Shown: positions 1-8,515, counted from the stretch's first letter. The stretch: DNA of 64,000 bases from Sediminibacterium sp. UBA657 (GCA_002299885.1 DBOB01000029.1:11294-75293); one strand, 5' to 3'. Numbers and translations are program-made. Notes: generated from the sequence alone by a model not told the origin.

Positions 1-543
1 TTGCGTGCAAGTGCAACAGGAGAATTGGTTTTTGATAATGTCAAAGTACCTAAAGAAAATTTATTGCCAAATATCAAAGGATTAAAAGGACCATTGAGTT
101 GTTTAAATAAAGCAAGATTTGGTATCGCTTGGGGTACAATCGGTGCTGCAATGGATTGTTATGATACAGCATTAAGATATAGTAAGGAGCGCATTCAATT
201 TGGTAGACCAATTGGCGGGTTCCAATTACAACAAAAGAAATTGGCAGAAATGGTAACTGAAATCACCAAAGCACAATTGCTTGTTTGGCGTTTGGGTGTA
301 TTGATGAATGAAGGTCGTGCCACTGCTGCTCAAATTAGTATGGCTAAAAGAAACAGCTGTGAAATGGCAACCAATATTGCCAGAGATGCAAGACAAATGC
401 TAGGTGGCATGGGTATCACAGGAGAATATTCAGTGATGCGTCATATGATGAACTTAGAGAGTGTAATCACTTATGAAGGAACACATGATATTCACTTGTT
501 GATTACGGGAATGGATATAACAGGATTCAACGCATTTACATAA
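1..543 (+). CDS. gcdH: Glutaryl-CoA dehydrogenase, C-terminal part (5' truncated by window edge)
   Basis: This FAD-dependent acyl-CoA dehydrogenase would oxidise and decarboxylate glutaryl-CoA to crotonyl-CoA in lysine and tryptophan breakdown. Only the last 180 residues lie in the window, and the TTG at base 1 is an internal Leu codon rather than a start. The C-terminal helical domain is clear: LRASATGELVFDNV near the beginning, ARFGIAWG in the middle, and TYEGTHDIH near the end. The glutamate of that last motif matches the catalytic base of human GCDH. LGGMGI and RHMMNLE also follow the GCDH pattern closely, better than short-chain acyl-CoA dehydrogenases. The stop codon sits 3 nt before aroK, so the two are probably co-transcribed. 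Substrate assignment rests on motif memory alone. Confidence 0.88.
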   Translation: MRASATGELVFDNVKVPKENLLPNIKGLKGPLSCLNKARFGIAWGTIGAAMDCYDTALRYSKERIQFGRPIGGFQLQQKKLAEMVTEITKAQLLVWRLGVLMNEGRATAAQISMAKRNSCEMATNIARDARQMLGGMGITGEYSVMRHMMNLESVITYEGTHDIHLLITGMDITGFNAFT

Positions 544-546
544 ACG

Positions 547-1065
547 ATGGCAGCAGAGCGGATATTTTTGATAGGGATGATGGGTTCTGGAAAGTCTCAT
601 TGGTTGAAGCAGATGGCAAAATGGAATAAATCCGTTGGCTATGATTTAGATGCTTTGATCGAAATGAATGAAGAAAAAACCATCGCTGAAATTTTCAATG
701 AAGACGGAGAAGTCTATTTTAGAAAAGTAGAGTCTAAAATCTTAAGATGGTTTAAAGAAAAGAAGAAGTATGTAGTTGCTACAGGTGGAGGAACAGCTTG
801 TACTCAGGAGAATATGGATTGGATGAAAAAAGAAGGTGTCGTGATTTGGCTAGACGAATCAGTTGATGTTTTAGTTAAAAGATTAAGCACCGAGAAAGCA
901 CATCGTCCTTTGATAGCATATCTTTCAGAACAGGAACTTGCCAATTTTTTAGAACAAAAATTAGTGGAGCGACATCCATTTTACAAGCAAGCAGATTATC
1001 GATTAACATCTGATCAAATCACAGAAGCCGGGTTAAAAAAACTAATTCAAAAACATGCATCGTAA
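547..1065 (+). CDS. aroK: Shikimate kinase
   Basis: The enzyme phosphorylates shikimate at the 3-hydroxyl with ATP, a step of the chorismate (aromatic amino acid) pathway in the cytosol. At 172 residues it has the normal family length. The P-loop GMMGSGKS is at residues 10-17, the shikimate-binding aspartate lies in GYDLDALIE (about 32-40), YFRKVES carries the substrate arginine, GGGTA follows at about 80-84, and the lid motif HRPL is near residue 119. The ATG follows the previous gene by 3 nt. Its 3' end overlaps the next start by 11 nt, indicating translational coupling. Confidence 0.94.
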   Translation: MAAERIFLIGMMGSGKSHWLKQMAKWNKSVGYDLDALIEMNEEKTIAEIFNEDGEVYFRKVESKILRWFKEKKKYVVATGGGTACTQENMDWMKKEGVVIWLDESVDVLVKRLSTEKAHRPLIAYLSEQELANFLEQKLVERHPFYKQADYRLTSDQITEAGLKKLIQKHAS

Positions 1066-1468
1066 AATTTTACTTTGGGGAATTGGTTTTGCAATCACTG
1101 CAGTTCTGCTTGGCGCATTTGGTGCACATGCTTTAAAATCGTTTTTAACCCCAGAGAAATTACAAAGTTACGAGACAGGGGTACGTTATCAATTAATACA
1201 TGCATTGGCACTTATTGCCTTATCTATTTATGGTCAAATAAACAAAACCAATGATTACCTTAATAAGGGAATAGGATGGTCAGCTCATTTTTTCATAGTA
1301 GGTGCATTTTTATTTAGTGGATCCATTTATGGGCTAGCCCTTTTATCTGTTATCCATCCAAGCTGGGCTTTTGTACTTGGGCCAGTTACCCCGATTGGTG
1401 GACTTTTTTTCATGTTAGGCTGGGCTATTTGGGCCAGGTTTGTTTGGCTGAATAAAGTGGATTTGTAG
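1055..1468 (+). CDS. DUF423 family small membrane protein
   Basis: This 137-residue integral membrane protein resembles the DUF423 (YgdD/YwdK) family. It has about four hydrophobic helices: residues 7-25 containing GAFGAHAL, about 48-60, about 77-95 and about 105-125. GAFGAHALK near the N-terminus and YQLIHALALI are typical family signatures. The biochemical role of this family is not known to me. The gene starts inside the end of aroK (11 nt overlap), so it belongs to the same transcript. It ends 24 nt before ftsK. Confidence 0.82.
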   Translation: MHRKILLWGIGFAITAVLLGAFGAHALKSFLTPEKLQSYETGVRYQLIHALALIALSIYGQINKTNDYLNKGIGWSAHFFIVGAFLFSGSIYGLALLSVIHPSWAFVLGPVTPIGGLFFMLGWAIWARFVWLNKVDL

Positions 1469-1479
1469 CCAATTCTTTT

Positions 1480-1487
1480 TATATTTG
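1480..1487 (+). promoter_or_regulatory. Candidate -7 element for ftsK
   Basis: TATATTTG matches the Bacteroidota -7 consensus TAnnTTTG exactly and ends 5 nt before the ftsK ATG at 1493. A TTTG lies upstream at 1462-1465, but its 14 nt spacing is shorter than usual. If used, transcription would begin at or next to the start codon, giving a leaderless or nearly leaderless message. Confidence 0.4.
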
Positions 1488-1492
1488 TCATC

Positions 1493-4036
1493 ATGGCAAA
1501 TACGCTTAAAAGCAAATCAACCCCAAAGGTAAATTCCCCGATTTTAAATCCGGATAAAGAAGCAGATGTGGTGGTGTCTGAAGTAGTGAAAGACGAACGC
1601 ACAATGAAGATCTTGGGAGCAGTCTCCTTATTGGTTAGCTTGTTTCTTTTTGTTGCATTTACATCCTATTTATTTACTTGGCAGGAAGACCAAGACATGG
1701 TGCAGTTATGGAGAACTCAATTGTTTTCTTTACAAGATGTGAAAGCAAATAATTTATTAGGGTACATTGGTGCTTTTGTAGCGTATCAAATGATGTTCAA
1801 TGGTTTTGGTATTGCAGCCTACTTATTTTGTACTTTCTTTTTTGTGTTAGGGGTGAATTTATTTTTTACAAAACCAATTTTTAGTTTGTGGCGTAATGTA
1901 AGATACGTGTTACTCGGTCTTTTGGTTTTAAGTACTTGCTTTGCCTATCTCACACCCAATACTACTTTTTCTTGGGGAGGTGCTTTAGGTGAATATAGTA
2001 GTGGTTGGTTGACTAAATGGGTAGGTACATTTGGAACGGGTGCAATTTTATTTATTGCAGGATTCAGTTATATCATATGGAGGTTTAATCCAAGCTTTAA
2101 TGTGCCCAATTTTAATTTTTTAATCCCTAAGAAAAAAGCGCCTGAATTTGTGAGCGAAGACAGGGAGGAAGCAGTGAAGCAAGAATGGGATTTAAACAAT
2201 CCTGCGCCCGAAGAGGCAACTATTCCAACAGGTAATTCTTTAAAGGAAAATACTTCAGGCGTCTCCGTTATCATGCCAGAAATGGATGAAACAGATGAAG
2301 CACTTGGTGAACTAGGTCCAAAATTGTTTATCGATGAATTGTCTTTAAATGAAGAGCCTGGAGAGGAAAAAAAAACTCCATTAGAAGCTGAAGATGGTAT
2401 TGAGGAAGAAGAATATGCTGATTCCGATGACGAGGATTTAGATATTGATGACGAATTATTAGAAGACCTTGATTTAGAAATCAACGAAGTACCTAAGGAA
2501 AAAATTGTTGCAGCTGTTGGAAGTTTAACTACCAAATATGATGCAACATTAGATTTAAAAAATTATAAGTACCCACATATAAATTTATTAGAGACGCATG
2601 GCTCTGAAAAAATTGTACAAGATCCAGAAGAATTGGAGACCTACAAAAATCAGATCATCGCTACTTTAAAAAATTACGATATCGCCATCCAACGTATTTC
2701 TGCCACAGTTGGTCCTACTGTTACTTTATATGAAATTGTACCAGCACCAGGGGTTCGTATTAGTAGAATTAAAAACCTGGAAGATGATATCGCACTAAGT
2801 TTAGCTGCACTCGGTATTCGTATTATTGCACCTATCCCTGGTAAAGGTACCATTGGTATTGAAGTGCCGAATATTCGCAAGTCAATTGTGAGTATGAAAA
2901 CTTTACTAGCAAGTGAGAAGTTTGTGAATAGCCAACATTCATTACCTATTGCTATTGGTAAAAAAATTGACAACGAAAATTTCATTGTGGATTTAGCAAG
3001 TATGCCGCACTTATTAATGGCGGGTGCTACAGGTCAAGGTAAATCGGTTGGATTGAATGCGATTTTGGTTTCCTTGTTATATAAGAAGCATCCTTCGCAA
3101 TTAAAATTTGTTTTAGTAGATCCAAAGAAAGTAGAATTGAGTTTATATCGTGTCATTGAAAAGCATTTCTTGGCTAAATTACCAGGAGAAGAAGATGCGA
3201 TTATCACAGACACAAAAAAAGTGATCAATACCTTGAATGCACTTTGTATCGAGATGGATAATCGTTACGACTTATTGAAAGAAGCGGGTTGTAGAAATAT
3301 TAAAGAGTACAATGAGAAGTTTACGTCGAGAAAATTAAATCCAGAAAAAGGACACCAATATTTACCATTTATTGTTTTGGTGGTGGATGAGTTTGCAGAT
3401 TTAATTATGACTGCTGGTAAAGAAGTGGAAATGCCTATTGCACGATTAGCGCAGTTAGCAAGAGCAGTAGGAATTCACTTAATCATTGCCACACAAAGAC
3501 CTTCAGTGAATATCATCACAGGTACCATCAAAGCCAATTTCCCTGCACGTATTGCATTTAAAGTATCAAGTAAAATTGATAGTCGTACCATTTTAGACGC
3601 TGGTGGTGCCGAGCAATTGATAGGTAAGGGAGATATGTTAGTGAGCTATAATGGAGAGATCACTCGTTTACAGTGTGCTTTTGTGGATACCCCAGAAGTG
3701 GATCGTGTTTGTAATTTTATTGCAGAACAGAAAGGCTATCCAGAAGCGTTCATTCTTCCTGAATACATTGATGAGAAAGATTTAGAGGCATCAGGTTTTG
3801 ATGCTGGAGAAAGAGATAGTTTATTTGAAGATGCAGCTAAGTTGATTGTAAGTGCTCAGGTAGGTTCCACATCATTCATTCAAAGAAGGATGAAATTGGG
3901 CTATAATAGAGCAGGTAGATTAATGGATCAACTAGAATCTGCTGGCATTGTTGGACCAAGTCAGGGAAGTAAGCCTAGAGAGGTTTTATATAAATCTGAC
4001 GCTGAATTGTATGATTTCTTACAAAATCTATCATAA
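1493..4036 (+). CDS. ftsK: DNA translocase FtsK/SpoIIIE
   Basis: FtsK pumps chromosomal DNA across the division septum and coordinates chromosome segregation with cell division. The 847-residue protein begins with about four membrane helices (roughly residues 38-200). A strongly acidic linker with runs of E and D follows at about 250-350, then the motor domain. Walker A GATGQGKS is at residues 511-518 and the Walker B region reads LVVDEFADL. The C-terminal winged-helix gamma domain (about 780-845; SFIQRRMKLGYNRAGRLMDQLE) would read polar DNA guide sequences. Domain order and length are normal for the family. It stands alone between the aroK group and a LolA-like gene. Confidence 0.96.
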   Translation: MANTLKSKSTPKVNSPILNPDKEADVVVSEVVKDERTMKILGAVSLLVSLFLFVAFTSYLFTWQEDQDMVQLWRTQLFSLQDVKANNLLGYIGAFVAYQMMFNGFGIAAYLFCTFFFVLGVNLFFTKPIFSLWRNVRYVLLGLLVLSTCFAYLTPNTTFSWGGALGEYSSGWLTKWVGTFGTGAILFIAGFSYIIWRFNPSFNVPNFNFLIPKKKAPEFVSEDREEAVKQEWDLNNPAPEEATIPTGNSLKENTSGVSVIMPEMDETDEALGELGPKLFIDELSLNEEPGEEKKTPLEAEDGIEEEEYADSDDEDLDIDDELLEDLDLEINEVPKEKIVAAVGSLTTKYDATLDLKNYKYPHINLLETHGSEKIVQDPEELETYKNQIIATLKNYDIAIQRISATVGPTVTLYEIVPAPGVRISRIKNLEDDIALSLAALGIRIIAPIPGKGTIGIEVPNIRKSIVSMKTLLASEKFVNSQHSLPIAIGKKIDNENFIVDLASMPHLLMAGATGQGKSVGLNAILVSLLYKKHPSQLKFVLVDPKKVELSLYRVIEKHFLAKLPGEEDAIITDTKKVINTLNALCIEMDNRYDLLKEAGCRNIKEYNEKFTSRKLNPEKGHQYLPFIVLVVDEFADLIMTAGKEVEMPIARLAQLARAVGIHLIIATQRPSVNIITGTIKANFPARIAFKVSSKIDSRTILDAGGAEQLIGKGDMLVSYNGEITRLQCAFVDTPEVDRVCNFIAEQKGYPEAFILPEYIDEKDLEASGFDAGERDSLFEDAAKLIVSAQVGSTSFIQRRMKLGYNRAGRLMDQLESAGIVGPSQGSKPREVLYKSDAELYDFLQNLS

Positions 4037-4051
4037 TCCGTAAGGATTGTC

Positions 4052-4059
4052 TACTTTTG
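4052..4059 (+). promoter_or_regulatory. Candidate -7 element for the LolA-like gene
   Basis: TACTTTTG fits TAnnTTTG and lies 43 nt before the chosen ATG. I see no TTG at the usual upstream distance, so this is a half-supported promoter. Confidence 0.38.
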
Positions 4060-4102
4060 TAAATCGAAAAATAAGATTGTTTTGCCCCCTAATCAACCTA
4101 TT

Positions 4103-4726
4103 ATGAGAATAGCTATTATCTTTTTATTGAGTATTTTGACTTTTCAAGTTCAAGCCCAAAAGGACCCTAATGCAAAGGCTATTTTGGACAAAGTGGGCGG
4201 CAAAGTGAAATCATCTAAAGGGATACTGGTAAAGATCCAATTGGTGTCTAAAAACAACAAAGGAAAGTCATTGGGGACCAAGATGATCCAATTAAAGATG
4301 AAAGGAGAGAAGTACATTCTAAATGAGGGTAAATTAGAAATCCTTTGTGACGGTGTTTCCATCTATAATTTTGATGGGCTAAATACCATTTCTAAGTCTA
4401 GTTTGGCAGAAACAGAGCAAACCCTAAGTCCACAAAAATTATTATCAGGTAATTATGATAAAGACTTCAATTTCAATTTATTAGCTCAAAATTCCAATAC
4501 TGCAACTATCGAATTATTCCCAATTGATCGTAAAAAAGGCTTTCAGAAAGTAACTTTAATCATTGATAAGGTAAAATCTGCCCTTTCAAATGCCATCATT
4601 TTGGATAAAAGCAACAATATTACAGACGTTAAAGTGCTATCTATCAACTATGCAGCTAGTTTTGAAGACAAATTATTCGTTTTCAATAGGGCCAAATACC
4701 CTAAAAACGTAGAAATATTTGACTAA
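4103..4726 (+). CDS. LolA-like outer-membrane lipoprotein carrier family protein
   Basis: This predicted periplasmic protein belongs to the LolA/LolB-like superfamily, whose members carry lipid-modified proteins or lipids to the outer membrane. I chose the ATG at 4103 because it gives a clean signal peptide (MRIAIIFLLSILTFQVQAQ). An upstream TTG at 4082 would add a non-hydrophobic tail. The 207-residue product has a positive N-end, a hydrophobic stretch, an Ala-Gln cleavage region and then alternating beta-strand segments, as expected for the open beta-barrel fold. The motif LSPQKLLSGNY and the lysine-rich strands recall Bacteroidota LolA-like proteins. The fold assignment is moderate and the cargo is unknown. 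Confidence 0.72.
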   Translation: MRIAIIFLLSILTFQVQAQKDPNAKAILDKVGGKVKSSKGILVKIQLVSKNNKGKSLGTKMIQLKMKGEKYILNEGKLEILCDGVSIYNFDGLNTISKSSLAETEQTLSPQKLLSGNYDKDFNFNLLAQNSNTATIELFPIDRKKGFQKVTLIIDKVKSALSNAIILDKSNNITDVKVLSINYAASFEDKLFVFNRAKYPKNVEIFD

Positions 4727-4730
4727 ACTA

Positions 4731-4762
4731 TTGATTTAGTTACGCTTTTATCCCTATCTTTG
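4731..4762 (+). promoter_or_regulatory. Promoter of rpsO (TTG-N21-TATCTTTG)
   Basis: TTG at 4731-4733 and TATCTTTG at 4755-4762 are separated by 21 nt and match the Bacteroidota -33/-7 consensus. Transcription would start near 4766, leaving a leader of about 59 nt before rpsO. Confidence 0.65.
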
Positions 4763-4787
4763 CAGCCGAAATAAACAAAACAAAACC

Positions 4788-4806
4788 GTAGTTAATTGTT
4801 AACTAC
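4788..4806 (+). promoter_or_regulatory. Perfect hairpin in the rpsO leader
   Basis: GTAGTTAA and TTAACTAC form a perfect 8-bp stem around a 3-nt loop, 18 nt before the rpsO ATG and downstream of its promoter. Ribosomal protein S15 represses its own mRNA through leader structures in several bacteria, so this is a candidate operator. The hairpin is seen directly; its role is inferred. Confidence 0.4.
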
Positions 4807-4824
4807 AATAAAAGAAGTTCCACA

Positions 4825-5097
4825 ATGTCTAACTTAACAACAGAGAAAAAAGCAAGCATTTTTGCTGAATTTGGTGGTAAAGCAACTAACACTGGTTCAA
4901 TTGAAGGTCAAATTGCTTTATTAACACAACGTATCGCGCACATTTCTGGTCATTTAAAGGCCAACCACAAAGACCATTCTACTCAAAGAGGTTTAATGCA
5001 ATTAGTGGGTCAGCGTAAGCGTTTATTGGTTTATTTGCAAAAACATAACCTTACTGGTTACCGTGCACTAATTGAGAAATTAGGCTTAAGAAAATAA
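4825..5097 (+). CDS. rpsO: 30S ribosomal protein S15
   Basis: S15 binds the central domain of 16S rRNA early in 30S assembly and contributes to an intersubunit bridge. The 90-residue length is standard. Family features are visible: FGGKATNTGSIEGQIALLTQRI, split here as the helix-1/helix-2 junction, then HLKANHKDHSTQRGL and the C-terminal RKRLLVYLQ segment with the conserved basic and His residues for rRNA contact. It has its own promoter and leader hairpin. It precedes pnp, the classical rpsO-pnp order. Confidence 0.97.
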   Translation: MSNLTTEKKASIFAEFGGKATNTGSIEGQIALLTQRIAHISGHLKANHKDHSTQRGLMQLVGQRKRLLVYLQKHNLTGYRALIEKLGLRK

Positions 5098-5120
5098 TCA
5101 AGAACTACTTATAATAGCTG

Positions 5121-5146
5121 TCCCAACTGTACTACTACGGTTGGGA
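5121..5146 (+). terminator. Hairpin after rpsO, possible weak terminator or processing site
   Basis: TCCCAAC and GTTGGGA form a 7-bp stem 23 nt after the rpsO stop. No clean T-run follows, so full termination is doubtful. In the rpsO-pnp arrangement such a hairpin could attenuate read-through or be a processing site. Confidence 0.4.
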
Positions 5147-5233
5147 TTAGTTGTTTATAAGCGATTATTTTTTTGCACATCGTTTTTGTAATAGAATCAA
5201 TAGCGGTCTTTCTAACACACCAAAATTTTAAAA

Positions 5234-7387
5234 ATGTTATCACAACCAAAATCAGTAAAATTCGAGATCAATCCAGGTCAAGAAATTTTTATAGAAACAG
5301 GTAAATTAGCTCGTCAATCAGACGGAGCAGTTACCATCAGACAAGGCAATTGTATTTTATTAGCAACAGTTGTTGCCAATAAAGATCCTAAAGATGGACA
5401 GGATTTCTTTCCATTGAGCGTAGATTACCAAGAGAAGTTTGCATCTGCAGGCCGTATCCCTGGTTCTTTCTTTAAAAGAGAAGCGCGTTTAAATGATTAC
5501 GAAATTTTAACTAGCCGTTTAATTGATCGTGCATTAAGACCTTTATTCCCAGAAGACTACTTGTGCGATGTACAAGTTTTAATATCATTGATTTCTAGCG
5601 ACGAGAACGTGATGCCAGATTCATTAGCTTGTCTAGCAGCATCTGCAGCATTAGCAGTATCTAATATTCCTATTAAAGAAATTATTTCTGAAGTAAGAAT
5701 TGCAAAGATTGATGGCAAATTTGTAATCAATCCTTCTAAAGCTGAATTGGCTAAATGTGAATTAGAATTCATCATTGCAGCAACAGAGAAGAATTTGATG
5801 ATGGTGGAAGGTGAAGCGAAAGAATGTTCTGAAGAAGAATTAGTACAGTGTTTAGAAATTGCACACGAAGCTATTCGTAAGCAAATTAAAGCACAAGCAG
5901 AATTAAGAAAGATAGTAGGCATCACTGAAGTGCGTGATTATAAAAAACCAGAACAAGACGAAGCAATTCGTGAAAAAGTATATGCTTACGCAAAAGCAAA
6001 AGTAGACACAATCGCAAGATTAGGTTCTGCTAAACATGAGCGTAGCGATGCATTCTCTGCTTTGAAAAAAGAAATCATAGAACATTTAGGAACTGAAATT
6101 ACAGACTTGCAAAAGAAATTAGCAGGTAAGTATTATGAGGACTTGAAATGGGAAGTGGTAAGAGATATGATGGTGGATAGCCGTATTCGTTTAGACGGTC
6201 GTCAATTGGATGAAGTTCGTCCTTTAGCAATGGAGATAGGTCCATTACCTACACCGCATGGTTCTTCTTTATTTACAAGAGGAGAAACACAATCTTTAAC
6301 AACAGTAACTTTAGGAACTAAATTAGATGAGTTGATGCAAGAAACTGCAGCAAGTGCAGAATATGCTAAATTCTTCTTACACTATAATTTCCCTCCATTC
6401 TCTACAGGCGAAGTGAAAATGATGCGTGGTGTTGGTCGTCGTGAAGTTGGACATGGTAACTTGGCAATGCGTTCTTTAAAGCAAATGTTACCTGATAGCA
6501 CGGTATTCCCTTACACATTGCGTGTTGTATCTGATATCTTAGAATCAAATGGTTCGTCTTCAATGGCGACTGTTTGTGCTGGTTCATTAGCATTAATGGA
6601 TGCAGGTGTGCCTATTCCAAAACACGTAAGTGGTGTGGCAATGGGATTGATTTCTAGAGAAGATGGTAAGTATGCTATCTTAACAGATATCTTAGGTGAT
6701 GAAGATCATTTGGGAGATATGGATTTCAAAGTAACTGGTACACGCGATGGCATCTGCGGTGTTCAAATGGACATCAAAGTAGATGGCTTAAGCATGGACA
6801 TTATGAGAGAAGCTTTATCTCAAGCAAGAAAAGGTCGTTTACATATTTTGGATGCGATGTATGAGTGTACACCAGCTGCACGTGCAGATGTGAAGCCACA
6901 TGCACCAAGAATGGTGAAGATCATCATCGATAAGGAATTCATTGGTGCTGTAATCGGACCAGGTGGAAAGATTATTCAAGAAATGCAAAGAACAACTGGT
7001 GCGACAATCAATATTGAAGAAGTTGGTAACCATGGTGAAGTAAGTATCTTCTCTGCAAATAAAGAGAGCTTAGATGCTGCGGTAAGATGGATCAATGGTA
7101 TTGTAGCTGTTCCTGAAATTGGAGATGAATACGAAGGGGTTGTGAAAGGTGTTAAAGAGTTCGGTGCTTTCGTTGAATTTATGCCAGGCAAACAAGGCTT
7201 ATTACACATTAGTGAAATTAGCTGGAAGCGTTTGGAAACAATGGAAGGTATCTTTAATGAAGGTGATACAGTTAAAGTGAAATTAATTGGATTAGACCCT
7301 AAAACAGGAAAGTTCAAATTAAGTCATAAAGCTTTATTACCTCGTCCTGAGCAAGCGCCTCGTGAAGACCGCGGTCCTCAACAATAG
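5234..7387 (+). CDS. pnp: Polyribonucleotide nucleotidyltransferase (PNPase)
   Basis: PNPase degrades RNA 3' to 5' by phosphorolysis and acts in mRNA turnover and RNA quality control. The 717 residues hold two RNase PH-like domains, with the active-site aspartates in DILGDEDHLGDMDF (about 484-497). A KH domain with FIGAVIGPGGKIIQ follows (about 560-620). The S1 domain (about 629-700; EYEGVVKGVKEFGAFVEF) and a short charged tail complete it. Length and domain order are complete. It lies 136 nt downstream of rpsO and ends before a strong terminator. Confidence 0.97.
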   Translation: MLSQPKSVKFEINPGQEIFIETGKLARQSDGAVTIRQGNCILLATVVANKDPKDGQDFFPLSVDYQEKFASAGRIPGSFFKREARLNDYEILTSRLIDRALRPLFPEDYLCDVQVLISLISSDENVMPDSLACLAASAALAVSNIPIKEIISEVRIAKIDGKFVINPSKAELAKCELEFIIAATEKNLMMVEGEAKECSEEELVQCLEIAHEAIRKQIKAQAELRKIVGITEVRDYKKPEQDEAIREKVYAYAKAKVDTIARLGSAKHERSDAFSALKKEIIEHLGTEITDLQKKLAGKYYEDLKWEVVRDMMVDSRIRLDGRQLDEVRPLAMEIGPLPTPHGSSLFTRGETQSLTTVTLGTKLDELMQETAASAEYAKFFLHYNFPPFSTGEVKMMRGVGRREVGHGNLAMRSLKQMLPDSTVFPYTLRVVSDILESNGSSSMATVCAGSLALMDAGVPIPKHVSGVAMGLISREDGKYAILTDILGDEDHLGDMDFKVTGTRDGICGVQMDIKVDGLSMDIMREALSQARKGRLHILDAMYECTPAARADVKPHAPRMVKIIIDKEFIGAVIGPGGKIIQEMQRTTGATINIEEVGNHGEVSIFSANKESLDAAVRWINGIVAVPEIGDEYEGVVKGVKEFGAFVEFMPGKQGLLHISEISWKRLETMEGIFNEGDTVKVKLIGLDPKTGKFKLSHKALLPRPEQAPREDRGPQQ

Positions 7388-7417
7388 TTTACAAGTTTTA
7401 CTGCTTTTAAATATATA

Positions 7418-7447
7418 ATGCCCTGCTAACTTGCGGGGCATTTTTTT
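7418..7447 (+). terminator. Intrinsic terminator of pnp
   Basis: ATGCCCTG pairs with CGGGGCAT (8 bp, one G-T pair) around an 8-nt loop and is followed by a run of seven T, 30 nt after the pnp stop. Confidence 0.85.
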
Positions 7448-7460
7448 GGTGCTAACTTTG
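7431..7460 (+). promoter_or_regulatory. Promoter upstream of the structured RNA and prmA (TTG-N19-TAACTTTG)
   Basis: TTG at 7431-7433, inside the pnp terminator loop and stem, is followed after 19 nt by TAACTTTG at 7453-7460. Both spacing and sequence fit the Bacteroidota consensus. Transcription would begin around 7464-7467, at the 5' side of a long irregular stem. Confidence 0.6.
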
Positions 7461-7532
7461 GTAAAAAAGAAAGCTACCCCTCATCCTCATGCGGAAGGAA
7501 CCGAAATCGGCCTCGGGGTACTTCTTTTATAC
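7461..7532 (+). ncRNA. Structured small RNA or prmA leader, family not recognised
   Basis: About 72 nt can fold into a long irregular rod. 7461-7471 pairs with 7522-7532 with one mismatch. After a small asymmetric loop, TACCCC (7475-7480) pairs with GGGGTA (7515-7520). Inside lie UCCU/AGGA around a purine-rich loop and CCG/CGG around AAAU. A near-perfect promoter sits directly upstream, and the 3' arm contains TTCTTTTAT, so the rod could itself act as a terminator. The core CGGAAGGAA recalls the GGAA loop of SRP RNA, but the flanking AGCAG of SRP domain IV is absent. It may be a free small RNA, a divergent SRP RNA or a cis-regulatory leader of prmA, which starts 44 nt later. Confidence 0.4.
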
Positions 7533-7576
7533 CAACATTAAGCTTACAATAATATAAACCATTAATAATATAGTAA

Positions 7577-8467
7577 ATGTCCAAAGAATACATTCAAATC
7601 GCGTTCGACTTCAGCAATCAGGATCAATTTGATATGCTAGTGGCTGAACTATCTGAACTTGGCTTTGAAGGCTTTAATGAAGAAGAATTAGAGGAAGGGC
7701 AGAATGATGGCGTTAACTTAACCAATGGATTGGGCGTGGGTGCTGGTCATTGTAAGACCTATATGCTGGCAGACCAATTTGAAGCTGAATTAATACAAAA
7801 TGAATTATATATTATATTTAATCAATATCATTTAAGTTATTCTAAATCAGTTATTAAAGAACAAAATTGGAATGCGGTATGGGAGTCTAATTTTGATCCA
7901 ATTAGGGTAGGTGACTTCGTTGGAATCAGGGCACATTTTCATCCTGAATTTGAGCCTAAAGTAGCGCATGATTTAAAGATTACACCCAAAATGAGTTTTG
8001 GAACAGGTCATCATCCGACCACCTATTCTATGATTGAGCTAATGCAAAGGATTGATTTTAACGCAAAATCGGTGTATGATTTTGGGACTGGAACCGGAAT
8101 TTTAGCCATATTAGCTGAAAAACTAGGGGCTAAAAAAGTACATGCTGTTGACAATGATGACTGGTGTGTAGAAAATGCGACAGAGAACATCCATAACAAC
8201 CTATCCAAAGTGATCACCATTGAAAAAGTGGAATCTGCTTTACAAAAAGAACAATACGATATTGTATTAGCCAACGTCAATAGACATATCATTGAAGCCA
8301 ATATGGACGAATTAACTCAAATTGGCAAACCCGGAGGAATTTTAGTTCTAAGTGGTTTATTATCTGAAGATCAATCAGATATCATCAAATTAACTCAATC
8401 TAAAGGCTGGCAATTCAAAGAATCGCAACCCTTAAATGGATGGGTTAGTTTAATGTTTAATAGGTAG
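7577..8467 (+). CDS. prmA: Ribosomal protein L11 methyltransferase
   Basis: PrmA uses S-adenosylmethionine to methylate amino groups of ribosomal protein L11. The 296-residue protein has the usual N-terminal substrate-recognition domain (about 1-110; acidic, EEELEEG) and a C-terminal Rossmann methyltransferase domain. Motif I reads VYDFGTGTGILA (about 172-183), preceded by MSFGTGHHPTTY. The acidic ribose-binding position lies in HAVDNDDW and the catalytic-loop equivalent is VLANVNRHI. These match PrmA rather than generic methyltransferases. The gene is preceded by a structured leader RNA candidate and followed by plsY. Confidence 0.92.
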   Translation: MSKEYIQIAFDFSNQDQFDMLVAELSELGFEGFNEEELEEGQNDGVNLTNGLGVGAGHCKTYMLADQFEAELIQNELYIIFNQYHLSYSKSVIKEQNWNAVWESNFDPIRVGDFVGIRAHFHPEFEPKVAHDLKITPKMSFGTGHHPTTYSMIELMQRIDFNAKSVYDFGTGTGILAILAEKLGAKKVHAVDNDDWCVENATENIHNNLSKVITIEKVESALQKEQYDIVLANVNRHIIEANMDELTQIGKPGGILVLSGLLSEDQSDIIKLTQSKGWQFKESQPLNGWVSLMFNR

Positions 8468-8515
8468 TGGTTTCACTTAATTTGAAGGACTAACAGGCAT
8501 TATTTTGAATGATCG

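Noticed and set aside
2068..2535. 155-codon minus-strand frame opposite the ftsK acidic linker
   Set aside because: A Ser-rich frame is the expected shadow of an acidic coding stretch (GAN/GAA codons read in reverse); ftsK is well supported.
7461..7532. Confident SRP RNA call
   Set aside because: The GGAA core is present, but the AGCAG side of domain IV and the usual size are not clear, so I leave the family open.
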